Shown: positions 26,850-36,975, numbered from the stretch's first letter. The stretch: 64,000 nucleotides of DNA from Sphingobacterium sp. LZ7M1 (GCF_024296865.1 NZ_CP101134.1:3782001-3846000); one strand, 5' to 3'. Made by a program: numbers and translations. The notes: generated from the sequence alone by a model not told the origin.

Positions 26850-27119
26850 TTACCAAGAAGCTTTTTTCACTCCCGGGATTTTTCCGTCTAAGGCCATCTC
26901 ACGGAATGTTACACGGGAGATACCGAATTGACGCATATATCCTTTTGGACGTCCAGTTAATTTACAACGGTTGTGCAATCTTACTGGTGACGCATTCTTT
27001 GGTAATTTATCTAAAGCTGCATAATCACCTGCTGCTTTTAAAGCCGCACGTTTCTCTGCAAATTTTGCTACTAATTTCTGACGCTTTACTTCGCGTGCTT
27101 TTAATCCTTCTTTAGCCAT
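26850..27119 (-). CDS. rpsN: Ribosomal protein uS14
   Basis: This 30S head protein has 89 residues ending in the conserved [20 protein letters not shown] block and PGVKKASW. The CxxC zinc pairs of the short zinc form are absent, so this is the zinc-independent type, although its length equals the medium form. Its start overlaps the end of rplE by 8 bases. Confidence 0.96.
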   Translation of the reverse strand: MAKEGLKAREVKRQKLVAKFAEKRAALKAAGDYAALDKLPKNASPVRLHNRCKLTGRPKGYMRQFGISRVTFREMALDGKIPGVKKASW

Positions 27120-27681
27120 TGTTATTCGTGTTTTGGTTTTTGAATGGTAAACCGAATTGTTTCAATAATTCTAAAGCTTCGATATCGTTCTTAGCTGAAG
27201 TTACGAAAGTGATATCCATACCTTGGATCTTGTTGATCTTGTCAATGTTGATCTCAGGGAAGATGATCTGCTCAGTAATACCCAAATTGTAGTTACCATG
27301 TCCATCAAATCCTTTATCGTTGATTCCACGGAAGTCACGGATACGTGGTAAAGAAACCGCGATTAAACGATCTAAGAATTCGTACATATTGTTGTCACGT
27401 AAAGTTACGCGAGCACCAATTGGCATACCTTTACGCAATTTGAAGTTCGAGATATCTTTCTTGGATTTCGTAGGAACTGCTTGCTGACCAGTGATCGTCG
27501 TCAATTCTGTGATAGAGTTGTCGATCAATTTCTTGTCTGCTGTAGCGGCACCAATACCTTGTGATACTACGATTTTCTCCAGTTTAGGAACTTGCATAAC
27601 GCTCTTATACTGGAATTTTTCCTTAAGCGCTGTACGGATATCTTCCGCATATTTCGCTTTTAATCTTGGTACGTAAGTCAT
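27112..27681 (-). CDS. rplE: Ribosomal protein uL5
   Basis: This 5S rRNA-binding protein of the central protuberance has 189 residues. Key blocks are [50 protein letters not shown] and [19 protein letters not shown]. It overlaps rplX by one base and rpsN by eight, indicating coupled translation. Confidence 0.97.
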   Translation of the reverse strand: MTYVPRLKAKYAEDIRTALKEKFQYKSVMQVPKLEKIVVSQGIGAATADKKLIDNSITELTTITGQQAVPTKSKKDISNFKLRKGMPIGARVTLRDNNMYEFLDRLIAVSLPRIRDFRGINDKGFDGHGNYNLGITEQIIFPEINIDKINKIQGMDITFVTSAKNDIEALELLKQFGLPFKNQNTNNNG

Positions 27682-28025
27682 TATTTAATTTCCTCCCCTG
27701 ATTTTTTTGCGTAACGAACTATTTTACCATCTGCATTAACTTTACGTCCAACACGGGTAGGATTACCTGTCTTAGGATCGATTAAAGCTAAGTTAGAGAT
27801 GTTGATTGCAGCTTCTTTCTCGATGATACCACCGTTCGGGTTAGCTGCGCTAGGTTTAGTGTGTTTCTTAACAATGTTAGCGCCTTCAACAACCGCTCTG
27901 TTAGTTTCAAAAATAACTTGTAATACTTTACCTTGAACACCTTTAGAGTTACCAGCGATAACTTTCACTAAATCTCCACTTTTGATCTTGATCTTGTGAG
28001 TAGTTTTGTTTGTTTTCTTTGCCAT
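27681..28025 (-). CDS. rplX: Ribosomal protein uL24
   Basis: This assembly-initiator protein of the 50S subunit has 114 residues with a KOW motif ([20 protein letters not shown]) and the conserved [20 protein letters not shown]. It starts 2 bases after rplN and overlaps rplE by one base. Confidence 0.97.
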   Translation of the reverse strand: MAKKTNKTTHKIKIKSGDLVKVIAGNSKGVQGKVLQVIFETNRAVVEGANIVKKHTKPSAANPNGGIIEKEAAINISNLALIDPKTGNPTRVGRKVNADGKIVRYAKKSGEEIK

Positions 28026-28027
28026 AA

Positions 28028-28396
28028 TTATAAAACCTCCGGTGCTAATGATACAATTTTCATGAACTGTTTCTCACGCAATTCTCTGGCAACTGGGCCG
28101 AAGATACGTGTTCCGCGTGGTTCATCGTTATTATTTAACAATACTGCAGCGTTGTCATCGAAGCGAATGTAAGAACCATCTTTACGACGGATCTCTTTTT
28201 TCGTACGTACTACAACTGCTTTTGAAACTGATCCTTTTTTCACGTTTCCTGAAGGTAGTGCGCTCTTAACGGTAACAACAATTTTATCACCGATAGATGC
28301 ATAACGCTTGCGCGTACCGCCTAACACACGGATTACTAAAACTTCTTTAGCTCCGCTGTTGTCAGCTACATTTAGTCTTGATTCCTGTTGTACCAT
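28028..28396 (-). CDS. rplN: Ribosomal protein uL14
   Basis: This 50S protein at the subunit interface has 122 residues, the standard length. It begins [19 protein letters not shown], has [13 protein letters not shown] in the centre, and ends [12 protein letters not shown]. It overlaps rpsQ by one base. Confidence 0.97.
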   Translation of the reverse strand: MVQQESRLNVADNSGAKEVLVIRVLGGTRKRYASIGDKIVVTVKSALPSGNVKKGSVSKAVVVRTKKEIRRKDGSYIRFDDNAAVLLNNNDEPRGTRIFGPVARELREKQFMKIVSLAPEVL

Positions 28397-28650
28397 TATT
28401 TAGCCCTTTCTAAAATTTCTACTAATCTCCAGTTCTTAGTTTTACTCAGCGGACGTGTCTCCATAATTAATACCGTATCGCCGATACCGCAGGTATTTTG
28501 TTCGTCATGAGCTTTAAATTTAGTAGTTTTCTTAACGAATTTACCGTAAATAGGGTGCTTTACTTTACGTTCAACAGCCACTACGATAGATTTGTCCATC
28601 TTGTTGCTAACTACTAAGCCGATTCTTGTTTTTCTTAAATTTCTTTCCAT
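28396..28650 (-). CDS. rpsQ: Ribosomal protein uS17
   Basis: This OB-fold 16S binding protein has 84 residues. It begins [20 protein letters not shown] and has [19 protein letters not shown] and the terminal [11 protein letters not shown]. The frame stays open 16 codons upstream into rpmC, but the ATG at 28650 matches the family start and standard length. Confidence 0.96.
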   Translation of the reverse strand: MERNLRKTRIGLVVSNKMDKSIVVAVERKVKHPIYGKFVKKTTKFKAHDEQNTCGIGDTVLIMETRPLSKTKNWRLVEILERAK

Positions 28651-28663
28651 TTCGACTTTAATT

Positions 28664-28882
28664 TTATGCCTCAGCGGCTGTTTCAGATTTTGCTGCATTA
28701 GTACGCTTTGAAATCTCGGTAGAGATACGAGCGATAGTTTTGCGAGCTGCTTTGATCACGTTTGGATTCTCAATAGCAGAAACAGCATGTGCAAATTTCA
28801 ATTTGTTCAAGGCAGCTTTCTCTTCAGCAAGACGAGCTGTTAAATCCTCAGTTGATAATTCTACGATTTCTGAATTTTTCAT
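28664..28882 (-). CDS. rpmC: Ribosomal protein uL29
   Basis: This helical hairpin protein lies at the nascent-chain exit. It has 72 residues, with [20 protein letters not shown] and the conserved KLKFAHAV leading to [15 protein letters not shown] short Ala/Glu tail extends it a little beyond the common 63-67. A 91-base spacer with a hairpin separates it from rplP. Confidence 0.96.
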   Translation of the reverse strand: MKNSEIVELSTEDLTARLAEEKAALNKLKFAHAVSAIENPNVIKAARKTIARISTEISKRTNAAKSETAAEA

Positions 28883-28922
28883 TTTTCAATTTGTTGTGCC
28901 GGGTTATCTCGAGTGTTAAACG

Positions 28923-28947
28923 GCCTTACTGGTAACGGCAGTAAGGC
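28923..28947 (-). other. Intercistronic hairpin between rplP and rpmC
   Basis: GCCTTACTG (28923-28931) pairs with CAGTAAGGC (28939-28947) across 7 bases, and outer sequence around it can also pair. No T-tract follows in the direction of transcription, so it is not a terminator. It may be a processing or protein-binding site within the operon. Confidence 0.4.
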
Positions 28948-28973
28948 TGAACTCTTGACATTACCGACGATTA

Positions 28974-29396
28974 TTATGCTTCAACGTAATCTCTACGTAT
29001 CACAAATTTCGTTTGAACCGGTAATTTTTGTGCAGCTAAGCGTAATGCTTCTTTAGCGATTTCCAATGGAACGCCTTCTGCCTCAAATAACATACGGCCT
29101 GGGCGCACTACGGCTACCCAATATTCTGGAGCACCCTTACCTTTACCCATACGTACCTCTGCAGGTTTCTTGGTAACAGGTTTGTCAGGGAAAATGCGGA
29201 TCCAAACTTGTCCTTCACGCTTCATATAACGTGTTACCGCAATACGAGCTGCCTCAATCTGACGGCTTGTGATCCATGCTGGTTCCATTGATTTGATACC
29301 GAAAGATCCGAAAGCTAATTCCGCTCCACGAGTGGCATTACCTTTCATGCGGCCTTTCTGCATCTTTCTGAACTTCGTTCTTTTTGGCTGTAACAT
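28974..29396 (-). CDS. rplP: Ribosomal protein uL16
   Basis: This protein lies near the peptidyl-transferase centre and A-site tRNA. The 140 residues start [19 protein letters not shown]. The block [13 protein letters not shown] appears as [20 protein letters not shown], and the C-terminus [10 protein letters not shown] is conserved. It follows rpsC by about 50 bases. Confidence 0.97.
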   Translation of the reverse strand: MLQPKRTKFRKMQKGRMKGNATRGAELAFGSFGIKSMEPAWITSRQIEAARIAVTRYMKREGQVWIRIFPDKPVTKKPAEVRMGKGKGAPEYWVAVVRPGRMLFEAEGVPLEIAKEALRLAAQKLPVQTKFVIRRDYVEA

Positions 29397-29447
29397 GTTC
29401 GTATTTTTTTAAATCTGTTGAACAGATAATCTAAATCTTGTTATTAA

Positions 29448-30230
29448 TTAATCTCTTTTACCTCCACGGTTGTTGTCACGGCGTCCGCCACGGTTTCCAC
29501 CGCGACCTCCACGGTTGTCACGACGGTTGTTGTTATCACCACCTTCGTTGCCACCACGTGATTTTACGCCTGATGCTTGACCAATGTTTGGAGATAAATC
29601 TCTCTTACCGTAAACTTCACCTTTACAGATCCAAACTTTTACGCCAATCTTACCGTAAGTTGTCAATGCTTCTGCTAATGCATAATCGATATCTGCACGC
29701 AATGTGTGTAGAGGAGTTCTTCCTTCTTTGTACTGCTCGGTACGTGCCATCTCAGCACCACCTAAACGACCTGAACACATTACCTTGATACCTTCTGCTC
29801 CCATACGCATTGTAGATGCAATCGCAGTCTTCATTGCACGACGGAATGAAATACGTGCCTCTAATTGCTTAGCAATGCCTTCTGCAACTAGTTTTGCGTC
29901 TAATTCTGGGCGTTTGATCTCAAAAATGTTGATCTGAACATCTTTCTTAGTTAATTTCTTTAACTCTTCTTTGATCTTATCAACTTCTTGACCACCTTTA
30001 CCAATTACGATTCCTGGACGTGCAGTATGGATCGTTACAGTGATACGTTTCAACGTTCTCTCAATAACAACTTTTGCTACACCGCCTTTTGCGATACGTA
30101 CAGAAAGATATTTTCTTATTTTTTCGTCCTCAACCAACTTATCAGAATAGTTGTTGCCTCCGAACCAATTAGAATCCCATCCTTTGATGATTCCTAATCT
30201 GCTACCTATTGGATTTGCTTTTTGTCCCAT
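29448..30230 (-). CDS. rpsC: Ribosomal protein uS3 with Gly/Arg/Asn-rich tail
   Basis: This protein lines the mRNA entry channel. It has 260 residues: start [21 protein letters not shown], a KH domain with [13 protein letters not shown], and the C-terminal domain through [17 protein letters not shown]. After about residue 215 a low-complexity tail of Gly, Arg, Asn and Asp (several RGG and NNR units) adds some 40 residues beyond the E. coli protein. Such tails could contact RNA. It follows rplV by 11 bases. Confidence 0.97.
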   Translation of the reverse strand: MGQKANPIGSRLGIIKGWDSNWFGGNNYSDKLVEDEKIRKYLSVRIAKGGVAKVVIERTLKRITVTIHTARPGIVIGKGGQEVDKIKEELKKLTKKDVQINIFEIKRPELDAKLVAEGIAKQLEARISFRRAMKTAIASTMRMGAEGIKVMCSGRLGGAEMARTEQYKEGRTPLHTLRADIDYALAEALTTYGKIGVKVWICKGEVYGKRDLSPNIGQASGVKSRGGNEGGDNNNRRDNRGGRGGNRGGRRDNNRGGKRD

Positions 30231-30241
30231 TCTTAATATAA

Positions 30242-30673
30242 TTAGTTGTTAACGTTATTAATACTGTCTACTACCAAAGTTACATGGTTTGAACGCTTGC
30301 GAATTCTATAGCCACGACCTTGTGGTGCTGGACGTAATCTCTTCAATTGACGACCGCCACCTACAGATACTTCCTTAACAAACAATCCACCGTCTTCTAC
30401 TGAAGAACCTTCGTTGTGAGCTTCCCAGTTCTTGATCGCTGATAATAATAATTTCTCAACGCGGATTGAAGCTTCTTTTCCTGAATGTTTAAGGATGTAA
30501 AGAGCGTTCTCTACTTTCTGTCCACGGATAAGATCCACTACTAGACGCATCTTACGAGGTGAAGTAGGGCAATTCAATAACTTGGCAGTAGAAGCTCCTC
30601 CTACTTGAGCTTTTGCCTGCTCCTTGCGCTGCTTAATTAAAACAGACTTTTTGAGTTTTTTTGTTGCTTCCAT
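30242..30673 (-). CDS. rplV: Ribosomal protein uL22
   Basis: This protein has a beta-hairpin that lines the peptide exit tunnel. Its 143 residues exceed the E. coli 110 through an N-terminal basic extension of about 28 residues. The core blocks [14 protein letters not shown] and the tunnel-loop region [21 protein letters not shown] are intact. It starts 6 bases after rpsS. Confidence 0.96.
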   Translation of the reverse strand: MEATKKLKKSVLIKQRKEQAKAQVGGASTAKLLNCPTSPRKMRLVVDLIRGQKVENALYILKHSGKEASIRVEKLLLSAIKNWEAHNEGSSVEDGGLFVKEVSVGGGRQLKRLRPAPQGRGYRIRKRSNHVTLVVDSINNVNN

Positions 30674-30679
30674 TACCTA

Positions 30680-30945
30680 TTATTTTTTCTTTTCTGCGTG
30701 GCCTCTGAAAGTACGCGTAGGCGCAAATTCACCAAGCTTGTGACCAACCATATTTTCTGTTACATAAACCGGAATGAATTTATTCCCGTTGTGCACTGCG
30801 AAGGTATGACCAACAAAATCAGGTGAAATCATTGATCTACGAGACCAAGTTTTGATTACTGATTTCTTGTTTGTTTCATTCATAGAAAGAACTTTTCTTT
30901 CTAAGTTGTGATCGATATAAGGACCTTTTTTAATTGAACGAGCCA

Positions 30946-30946
<1 letters not shown>
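30680..30946 (-). CDS. rpsS: Ribosomal protein uS19
   Basis: This 30S head protein partners uS13. The 88 residues start [19 protein letters not shown], with [22 protein letters not shown] and [16 protein letters not shown]. It overlaps rplB by one base. Confidence 0.97.
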
Positions 30947-31770
<824 letters not shown>

Positions 31771-31776
31771 TTCTTA

Positions 31777-32067
31777 TTATAGTGTACTGTAAAAGTCAAT
31801 AGTTTCACCATCTTTAACTGTAATGATGGCCTTTTTATATTTAGGGCTTCTTCCGGATACAAATCCTGCTTTAGTGTAACGGCTTTTTGCCTTACCTGCA
31901 ACAACTGCTGTGTTTACTGCTAATACAGTAACACCAAACATTTGCTCTACTGCAGCTTTGATTTGAATCTTGTTTGCTCTATGATCTACTTTGAAAGCGT
32001 AACGGTTTAATTTTTCCGTTAACAATGAAGCTTTCTCAGTTAAAATAGGTTTTTTGATAATCTCCAT
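31777..32067 (-). CDS. rplW: Ribosomal protein uL23
   Basis: This exit-site protein docks signal recognition particle and trigger factor. The 96 residues begin MEIIKKPILTEKASLLTEK, with FKVDHRANKIQIKAAVEQMF in the centre. It starts one base after rplD ends. Confidence 0.96.
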   Translation of the reverse strand: MEIIKKPILTEKASLLTEKLNRYAFKVDHRANKIQIKAAVEQMFGVTVLAVNTAVVAGKAKSRYTKAGFVSGRSPKYKKAIITVKDGETIDFYSTL

Positions 32068-32068
32068 A

Positions 32069-32698
32069 TTATTTAGCGAATGCTTCCTCCAAAGTTTTAA
32101 CAGAATCAGCAGTTAACAATAATTTCGTAGCGTTCAATACATCATATGTATTCAAATCTGATGCTACGATAACTTTTGCTTTCTTCAAGTTTCTGCTTGA
32201 TAAATAAACATTGTTATTGTATGCTGGCAATACTAATAAAGTTTTCTCGTCAGCAAGGTTTAACGCATTAACTAAAGCAACGTAGTTCTTAGTTTTGATC
32301 GAATCGAAGTTAACTTCATCCAATACCACAACATTGTTCTCTTGTGCTTTGTAAGATAATGCAGATTTACGTGCTAATTGCTTTAATTTTTTGTTCAATT
32401 TGAAGCTATAGTCACGAGGTTGAGGACCGAATACACGACCACCACCGTTAAACAATGGAGATTTGATAGAACCCGCACGAGCACCACCTGTTCCTTTTTG
32501 TTTGTGTAATTTACGAGTTGAACCCGCGATCTCATTACGTTGTTTTGATTTGTGTGTACCTTGGCGTTGGTTCGCTAAGTATTGTTTCACATCTAAATAG
32601 ATCGCATGGTCGCTTGGCTTTACACCGAATACTGACTCAGGAAGTTGCACCTTGGCACCTGTTTCTTTTCCTGATAAATTTAATACTTTAACTTCCAT
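32069..32698 (-). CDS. rplD: Ribosomal protein uL4
   Basis: This 50S protein has a long loop reaching into the exit tunnel. The 209 residues carry the loop block [20 protein letters not shown], then [20 protein letters not shown], and [20 protein letters not shown]. In gamma-proteobacteria L4 represses the S10 operon; no equivalent leader is recognised here. Confidence 0.96.
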   Translation of the reverse strand: MEVKVLNLSGKETGAKVQLPESVFGVKPSDHAIYLDVKQYLANQRQGTHKSKQRNEIAGSTRKLHKQKGTGGARAGSIKSPLFNGGGRVFGPQPRDYSFKLNKKLKQLARKSALSYKAQENNVVVLDEVNFDSIKTKNYVALVNALNLADEKTLLVLPAYNNNVYLSSRNLKKAKVIVASDLNTYDVLNATKLLLTADSVKTLEEAFAK

Positions 32699-32703
32699 CT
32701 CTA

Positions 32704-33321
32704 CTATTTGTCTACGATTACATATGAACCCTTAGCTCCTGGTACGGAACCACTAACAACAATTAGGTTTTGTTCTGCGTAAACTTTCAAAATCTGTAAG
32801 TTTTGAACTTTTACTCTCTCGCCACCTGTACGACCCGCCATACGCATTCCTTTGAATACTCTTGAAGGCCAAGATGAAGCTCCCAATGAACCCGGTGCAC
32901 GTAGTCTGTTGTGCTGACCGTGAGTCGCACCACCTACACCACCAAAGCCATGACGCTTCATTACACCTTGAAATCCTTTACCTTTTGAAGTACCGACTAC
33001 ATCTACGTACTCGCCTTCTTCAAATAAAGTAACATCAACGATGTCTCCTAGTTGTTTCTCATCTGTGAAAGTTTTGAATTCAACTAGTTTACGCTTAGGA
33101 CTAACTCCTGCCTTTGCAAAATGTCCTTTTAGAGGAGCCGTCGTGTTCTTTTCCTTAGCTTCATCAAAGCCAAGTTGAACTGCCGAATAACCATCCTTCT
33201 CTTCCGTACGTATCTGCGTAACCACGCACGGCCCAGCCTCGATTACTGTACAAGGGATATTCTTCCCTTCAGCATTGAACAGGCTGGTCATTCCTACTTT
33301 TTTACCAATAATTCCTGACAT
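32704..33321 (-). CDS. rplC: Ribosomal protein uL3
   Basis: This early-assembly 50S protein has 205 residues. It starts [16 protein letters not shown] and has the conserved [17 protein letters not shown] and [20 protein letters not shown]. It is the first gene of the cluster here. Most Bacteroidota have rpsJ directly upstream, but the preceding 174 bases hold only a promoter, a leader and the terminator of an unrelated gene. Confidence 0.97.
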   Translation of the reverse strand: MSGIIGKKVGMTSLFNAEGKNIPCTVIEAGPCVVTQIRTEEKDGYSAVQLGFDEAKEKNTTAPLKGHFAKAGVSPKRKLVEFKTFTDEKQLGDIVDVTLFEEGEYVDVVGTSKGKGFQGVMKRHGFGGVGGATHGQHNRLRAPGSLGASSWPSRVFKGMRMAGRTGGERVKVQNLQILKVYAEQNLIVVSGSVPGAKGSYVIVDK

Positions 33322-33397
33322 GTTATAAATTAATTAATTAAACGTCCATCGAAGCAGTAGGGCTTCGCTCAAGACACAATTCCCCATTTAGGGACTG

Positions 33398-33428
33398 CAA
33401 AAGTACAAACAATTTTATAACTATCAAA
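33398..33428 (-). promoter_or_regulatory. Promoter of the rplC-rplQ ribosomal operon
   Basis: On the minus strand the sequence reads TTTG (33425-33428), 19 bases, then TACTTTTG (33398-33405). This is an exact match to the Bacteroidota sigma-ABfr promoter (TTTG/N19/TAnnTTTG), the best in the window. Transcription should start near 33392, giving a leader of about 70 bases with a small hairpin (CGAAGC/GCTTCG, around 33350-33367). Confidence 0.85.
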
Positions 33429-33446
33429 CAGTTAGTCAATTATTTT

Positions 33447-33479
33447 TAAAAAAAATAGCCCCGGTTTTTTTCCGGGGCT
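33447..33479 (-). terminator. Terminator of the GH88 gene
   Basis: AGCCCCGG (33457-33464) pairs with CCGGGGCT (33472-33479) across a run of seven T. On the minus strand the stem is followed by a T-rich tract. It isolates the ribosomal operon from the hydrolase gene upstream of it. Confidence 0.85.
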
Positions 33480-33495
33480 CCAAATATTCTGCTTT

Positions 33496-34728
33496 TTATA
33501 TTTTTATGGCAGGGCCTCCATCCAAAAGTCGCTGATACCGAACCAAGGCTTCTACATAATAATAGTCCGCATAGGTCAAGGGTACATCAACCTCTGAATC
33601 CAATGGCAATGCCCCTACGCTATGTTCCAATAAGTAGCCTCCATTCGTGCCCTTCTTCGCAAAATATGCGCTAGAAGACAAACTTTTAAGCATGCCTTCT
33701 GCCTTGCGCAGATACGTTGTCGATTCTTTGCCCTTGGTATATTGGGAGAGCTCGATCAATGCCGATGCCGTGATCGCTGCAGCTGAGGCATCCCTCAGGC
33801 TTCTCCTGGAATAGGTTTTATTGTCCGCAGGAATCTTATCCTTATCAAAATCCCAATACGGAACCAGGTCTTCCGGAAGGTTAGGGCTCTTCAATATATA
33901 ATCCGCAATCTTTTTCGCCTGATCTAAATAGGCCTTATCCTTGGTTTCCCTGTACATCATCGTATAGCCATACAGACCCCAAGCCTGTCCCCTCGCCCAT
34001 GCGGACTCATCAGCCGCGCCCTGTGCGGTTTGCTTGGCAAGCACAGATCCTGTCTGAGGATCATAATCGATCACATGGTAAGAACTGTTATCCTTACGGA
34101 AATGGTTCTTGATGGTTGTGTTTGCATGGGTGATCGCTATATCGGAATATTTTTTGTTGCCGGTGGTCTTTGCCATCTGCATCAGGAACTCTAGGTTCAT
34201 CATATTGTCAATGATCACGGGGAATTTCCAAACATTATGGTCCCAGGAACGGATGGTCTTGGTCGTCGGGTTAAAGCGGCTGCTCAATGATTCGGCTCCA
34301 TTCTTCAGGATCGGCTGGTATTTGCTACTGTCACCTGTCAATCTCAATGCATTTCCAAAACTACAGAAAAGCATAAAGCCTAAATCGTGGGTCCCTTTAT
34401 TGAACTGTTCTTTTTCGAGATCCTTTAACTTATCAAGGCCTGCCTGTTTGAGTTTAGGATCCGAGGTAGCTTCTCCAAGGTAAAGTAAGGTGCCGGGGTA
34501 AAATCCAGAACACCACCAACCAGAATTGGAGAATTCTTGCTTGCCAGCTTCAAAAGTTTTTGGAAATTTATGCTCAGGAACAACGGAAACTAAATTTTGG
34601 TATTGTTCAGCGGAAGCCTTAAGCTGATCATCAATAAATTTGGAACTCAGTTTCAGGTCATGCTCCTGCCCGACTGAAACCTGCAATGAAATCAAGCAAA
34701 CGGCTAAGGTTGAAAATAGGCCTTTCAT
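33496..34728 (-). CDS. Glycoside hydrolase family 88 (unsaturated glucuronyl hydrolase)
   Basis: Enzymes of this family hydrate and so cleave the unsaturated uronic acid left on oligosaccharides by polysaccharide lyases. The 410-residue protein has a signal peptide (1-20, ending SVGQ). The (alpha/alpha)6-barrel landmarks include WCSGFYPG, HDLGFM with a catalytic-type Asp, IIDNMMNLEFL with the second Asp, and DESAWARGQAWGLYGY. Length fits GH88. It stands alone here, with no lyase or transporter adjacent, so the substrate (glycosaminoglycan, ulvan, xanthan or pectin-type) is not indicated. Confidence 0.9.
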   Translation of the reverse strand: MKGLFSTLAVCLISLQVSVGQEHDLKLSSKFIDDQLKASAEQYQNLVSVVPEHKFPKTFEAGKQEFSNSGWWCSGFYPGTLLYLGEATSDPKLKQAGLDKLKDLEKEQFNKGTHDLGFMLFCSFGNALRLTGDSSKYQPILKNGAESLSSRFNPTTKTIRSWDHNVWKFPVIIDNMMNLEFLMQMAKTTGNKKYSDIAITHANTTIKNHFRKDNSSYHVIDYDPQTGSVLAKQTAQGAADESAWARGQAWGLYGYTMMYRETKDKAYLDQAKKIADYILKSPNLPEDLVPYWDFDKDKIPADNKTYSRRSLRDASAAAITASALIELSQYTKGKESTTYLRKAEGMLKSLSSSAYFAKKGTNGGYLLEHSVGALPLDSEVDVPLTYADYYYVEALVRYQRLLDGGPAIKI

Positions 34729-34920
34729 ATCTACGGTTTTTTATAAATTGTAATTCTTTAGGAATAACAAAATACTCATATAAAAACAAAAAATAACAAT
34801 TATTTACTACAACGTTTTCATATTGGGTCAAATCGAACTAAATTCAAGGAACTTTCCCATGGTTTCCATGCCTATACTTATTTAAGATTTCAGTATCCAT
34901 CAAGCACCCTCGACTAGATT

Positions 34921-35040
34921 TGGACCTTGTTCGGGACACATTCGGAATTTTCGCAAAATGAGTGAAGCCAAATCGATCGTATATTCGGAGCAAACTGCAA
35001 GATTTCCCGAACATGCCTCGAATGAGACCCGACCATGACC
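34921..35040. repeat. Palindromic intergenic element, copy 1
   Basis: Ends at 34929-34947 (GTTCGGGACACATTCGGAA) and 35003-35023 form an imperfect inverted repeat. The same two ends, in the same order and about 60-75 bases apart, occur again at 62691-62772. The flanking CCTTG before and GACCC after are also shared. The rest of the 379-base gap 34729-35107 is AT-rich and holds only a terminator. No coding capacity is credible. Confidence 0.7.
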
Positions 35041-35054
35041 TGGAAAAATCCAAT

Positions 35055-35083
35055 AAAAAAGGACAATGAAAAATCATTGTCCT
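35055..35083 (-). terminator. Terminator of the CoA-binding protein gene
   Basis: AGGACAATGA (35060-35069) and TCATTGTCCT (35074-35083) form a perfect 10-bp stem with a 4-base loop, followed on the minus strand by six T residues. The CoA-binding protein gene ends 25 bases earlier. Confidence 0.85.
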
Positions 35084-35107
35084 CTTAATAAATCTTTAAG
35101 TTCTGGA

Positions 35108-35467
35108 TTAGTATTGTCCTGTATTCAGCATCACTAAAGTACAAGCTTCTACGACTTCAATCCCATTGGCTCTAGCTTTGTCAGCTAGCTCTGCATTTTC
35201 TGCACCTGGATTGAAAATAATACGCTTCGGCTTGGTCTTCAAGATATAATCATAGTATTGAGGCTGATTTTGCGGACCTACATATAAGGTCATCGTATCT
35301 ATGTCAGTATGAATGTCCTCTGCAGGTTCGATCTCTACGCCAGCAACTTTCCCAGTTTTACGTCCAACATTCACGATTGGATGTCCTTTTCTAGCCAATT
35401 TATTGGCAACCAAATACGAATATCTTGCCGGGTTGGTACTCGCACCTAAAATCAAGGTCTTTTTCAT
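35108..35467 (-). CDS. CoA-binding domain protein (Rossmann fold)
   Basis: This small, single-domain cytoplasmic protein of 119 residues has the CoA_binding_2 pattern: KTLILGASTNPARYSYLVANKL at the N-terminus for the nucleotide loop, then GHPIVNVGRKTG. IIFNPGAENAELADKARANGIEVVEACTLVML makes up the C-terminal half. Homologues are widespread with no settled function. It starts 19 bases downstream of the beta-lactamase-like lipoprotein gene and probably shares its transcript. The call rests on the whole-domain pattern. Confidence 0.85.
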   Translation of the reverse strand: MKKTLILGASTNPARYSYLVANKLARKGHPIVNVGRKTGKVAGVEIEPAEDIHTDIDTMTLYVGPQNQPQYYDYILKTKPKRIIFNPGAENAELADKARANGIEVVEACTLVMLNTGQY

Positions 35468-35486
35468 ATATTGTTGTTAGGTTTTC

Positions 35487-36671
35487 TTAATTTACTAATT
35501 CTCCACTTGAGTTATATGCATTTTGTCTCAAAATAGGCATTTCTAAGATTTTATACAAATCATCGAGGTGATTCAAACTGCCATTTGCCATATTTGTTAA
35601 CAAAACAATGGTCACATCGTTTTTCAGGTCGCGCACATAAAGGCTCTTGAAGCCATGCCACCAACCCGTATGATAGACGATAGGATTTTCGGGCGGACTA
35701 AAGGTACGCCAACCGTAACCATAACTGAATAGGCTGCGTTTTGCATCGCTTCTAGGCAAATACATCGAATCAAGAGTGGTCTTGTTCACCAAACGGCCTT
35801 CATTGATTGCCCTGTCCAATAGGTACATATCCTGGACGGTACTGTAAATACCCTTGTCACCGACCGGACCATCTAAATAATTTCGCACTACCGAACGACG
35901 CCATACCTTATCATGTCCCATTACATTGGAAGGAGTTTTCTCGTACACGGCAGTAGAATATACCGCTGTATGCTTCATCCCTGCAGGATCGAAGATATTT
36001 TCCTTCATATAAACTGCAAAGTCTTTCCCCGTTACTTTTTCAATAATCGATGCAAGGACCATGAAGTTTGAGTTATTGTAATGGAACCTGCCATCTGGTG
36101 CTCCGTAGCGGTTAGGGTGTTTTTCGATCAATAAGCTCATAGCATCCTGATTGGACATCGGTTTCTTGCGGTCTGGCCATGCTTCCTCCGAAAAGTAAAC
36201 ATAGTTTGGCAATCCCGAACGATGAGATAGCAGTTGGGCAATGGTAATCCCAGGATATGGGAAGTCAGGATAGAAATCGTTGACGGTATTTTCCATCTTC
36301 AGCTTTCCTTCCTGCACCAGCTTCATCACGCCTAATGCCGTGATAGGCTTGGACGCAGAAGCCAGCTCGAACTGCGAATTGATGTTCAGGCTATCTTTCA
36401 AAAGGTAATCTGCCCAACCAAAGGAATTCTGGTAAAGAATCTTTCCTTTTTTGGCTACCAATACATTCCCGTTAAATGCGGATTTCTTGTGTAGGTTTTG
36501 CATGAAAGCATCAATCTGCTTATCTGCTTTTGTGGAATCATAAATCAGTGCTACACTATCTTTTTTGGCCTGATCTATTTTTATCTCTTTTTGTTTTGCT
36601 TCTGGCGAAGAACAGGAGAACATCGCAAATGTCCCCAACCCCAATACGAATAATAAATTTTTTATTGACAC
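35487..36671 (-). CDS. Beta-lactamase-fold serine hydrolase lipoprotein (class C / PBP4* type)
   Basis: This 394-residue exported lipoprotein (lipobox FSCS, lipidated Cys20) has a penicillin-binding-protein/class C beta-lactamase domain. The catalytic SxxK is SASK in FELASASKPITALG, and the YxN motif is YNNSN. The third motif is HTG (HTGWWHG) in place of KTG, as in many esterase- or peptidase-like relatives. Its role is therefore probably cell-wall peptide or ester hydrolysis, not antibiotic resistance. The start is a GTG (36669-36671), since no ATG precedes the signal peptide in frame. The 304 bases upstream hold no gene, only the pdh terminator. Confidence 0.85.
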   Translation of the reverse strand: MSIKNLLFVLGLGTFAMFSCSSPEAKQKEIKIDQAKKDSVALIYDSTKADKQIDAFMQNLHKKSAFNGNVLVAKKGKILYQNSFGWADYLLKDSLNINSQFELASASKPITALGVMKLVQEGKLKMENTVNDFYPDFPYPGITIAQLLSHRSGLPNYVYFSEEAWPDRKKPMSNQDAMSLLIEKHPNRYGAPDGRFHYNNSNFMVLASIIEKVTGKDFAVYMKENIFDPAGMKHTAVYSTAVYEKTPSNVMGHDKVWRRSVVRNYLDGPVGDKGIYSTVQDMYLLDRAINEGRLVNKTTLDSMYLPRSDAKRSLFSYGYGWRTFSPPENPIVYHTGWWHGFKSLYVRDLKNDVTIVLLTNMANGSLNHLDDLYKILEMPILRQNAYNSSGELVN

Positions 36672-36921
36672 GCTCCTAATCTGATTCTTTTAATGCTTAT
36701 AATCTCTAATGATTATCAAGACAAATTACTATATATTGTGACAATTTACAATAAAAATTAGCTTTCTTTTGATAAAACTATAGTTACATTAAAGTATTGC
36801 CCCATTATCGATATTAATTCCTGATAATTAGTAAACGGTTCAATTTTTCACTTATTGCAATTCGGCAAAAAATAAGGAAAGACATTTTAGGAGTTATGTT
36901 CTTTATGATGGAGGGCAGTAT

Positions 36922-36960
36922 AAACACAAAAGCCAGCAAGATCTGCTGGCTTTTGTGTTT
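36922..36960 (-). terminator. Terminator of the pdhA-E2 operon
   Basis: A perfect 17-bp stem (36922-36938 with 36944-36960) has a 5-base loop and lies 16 bases beyond the E2 stop on the minus strand. The remaining part of the gap (36672-36921) is AT-rich with no feature I can support. Confidence 0.8.
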
Positions 36961-36975
36961 TTATGGATGCTTCGA

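Noticed and set aside
34844..35077. 77-codon open frame on the minus strand
   Set aside because: It overlaps the palindromic repeat copy 1 and a terminator, and has no protein-like features.
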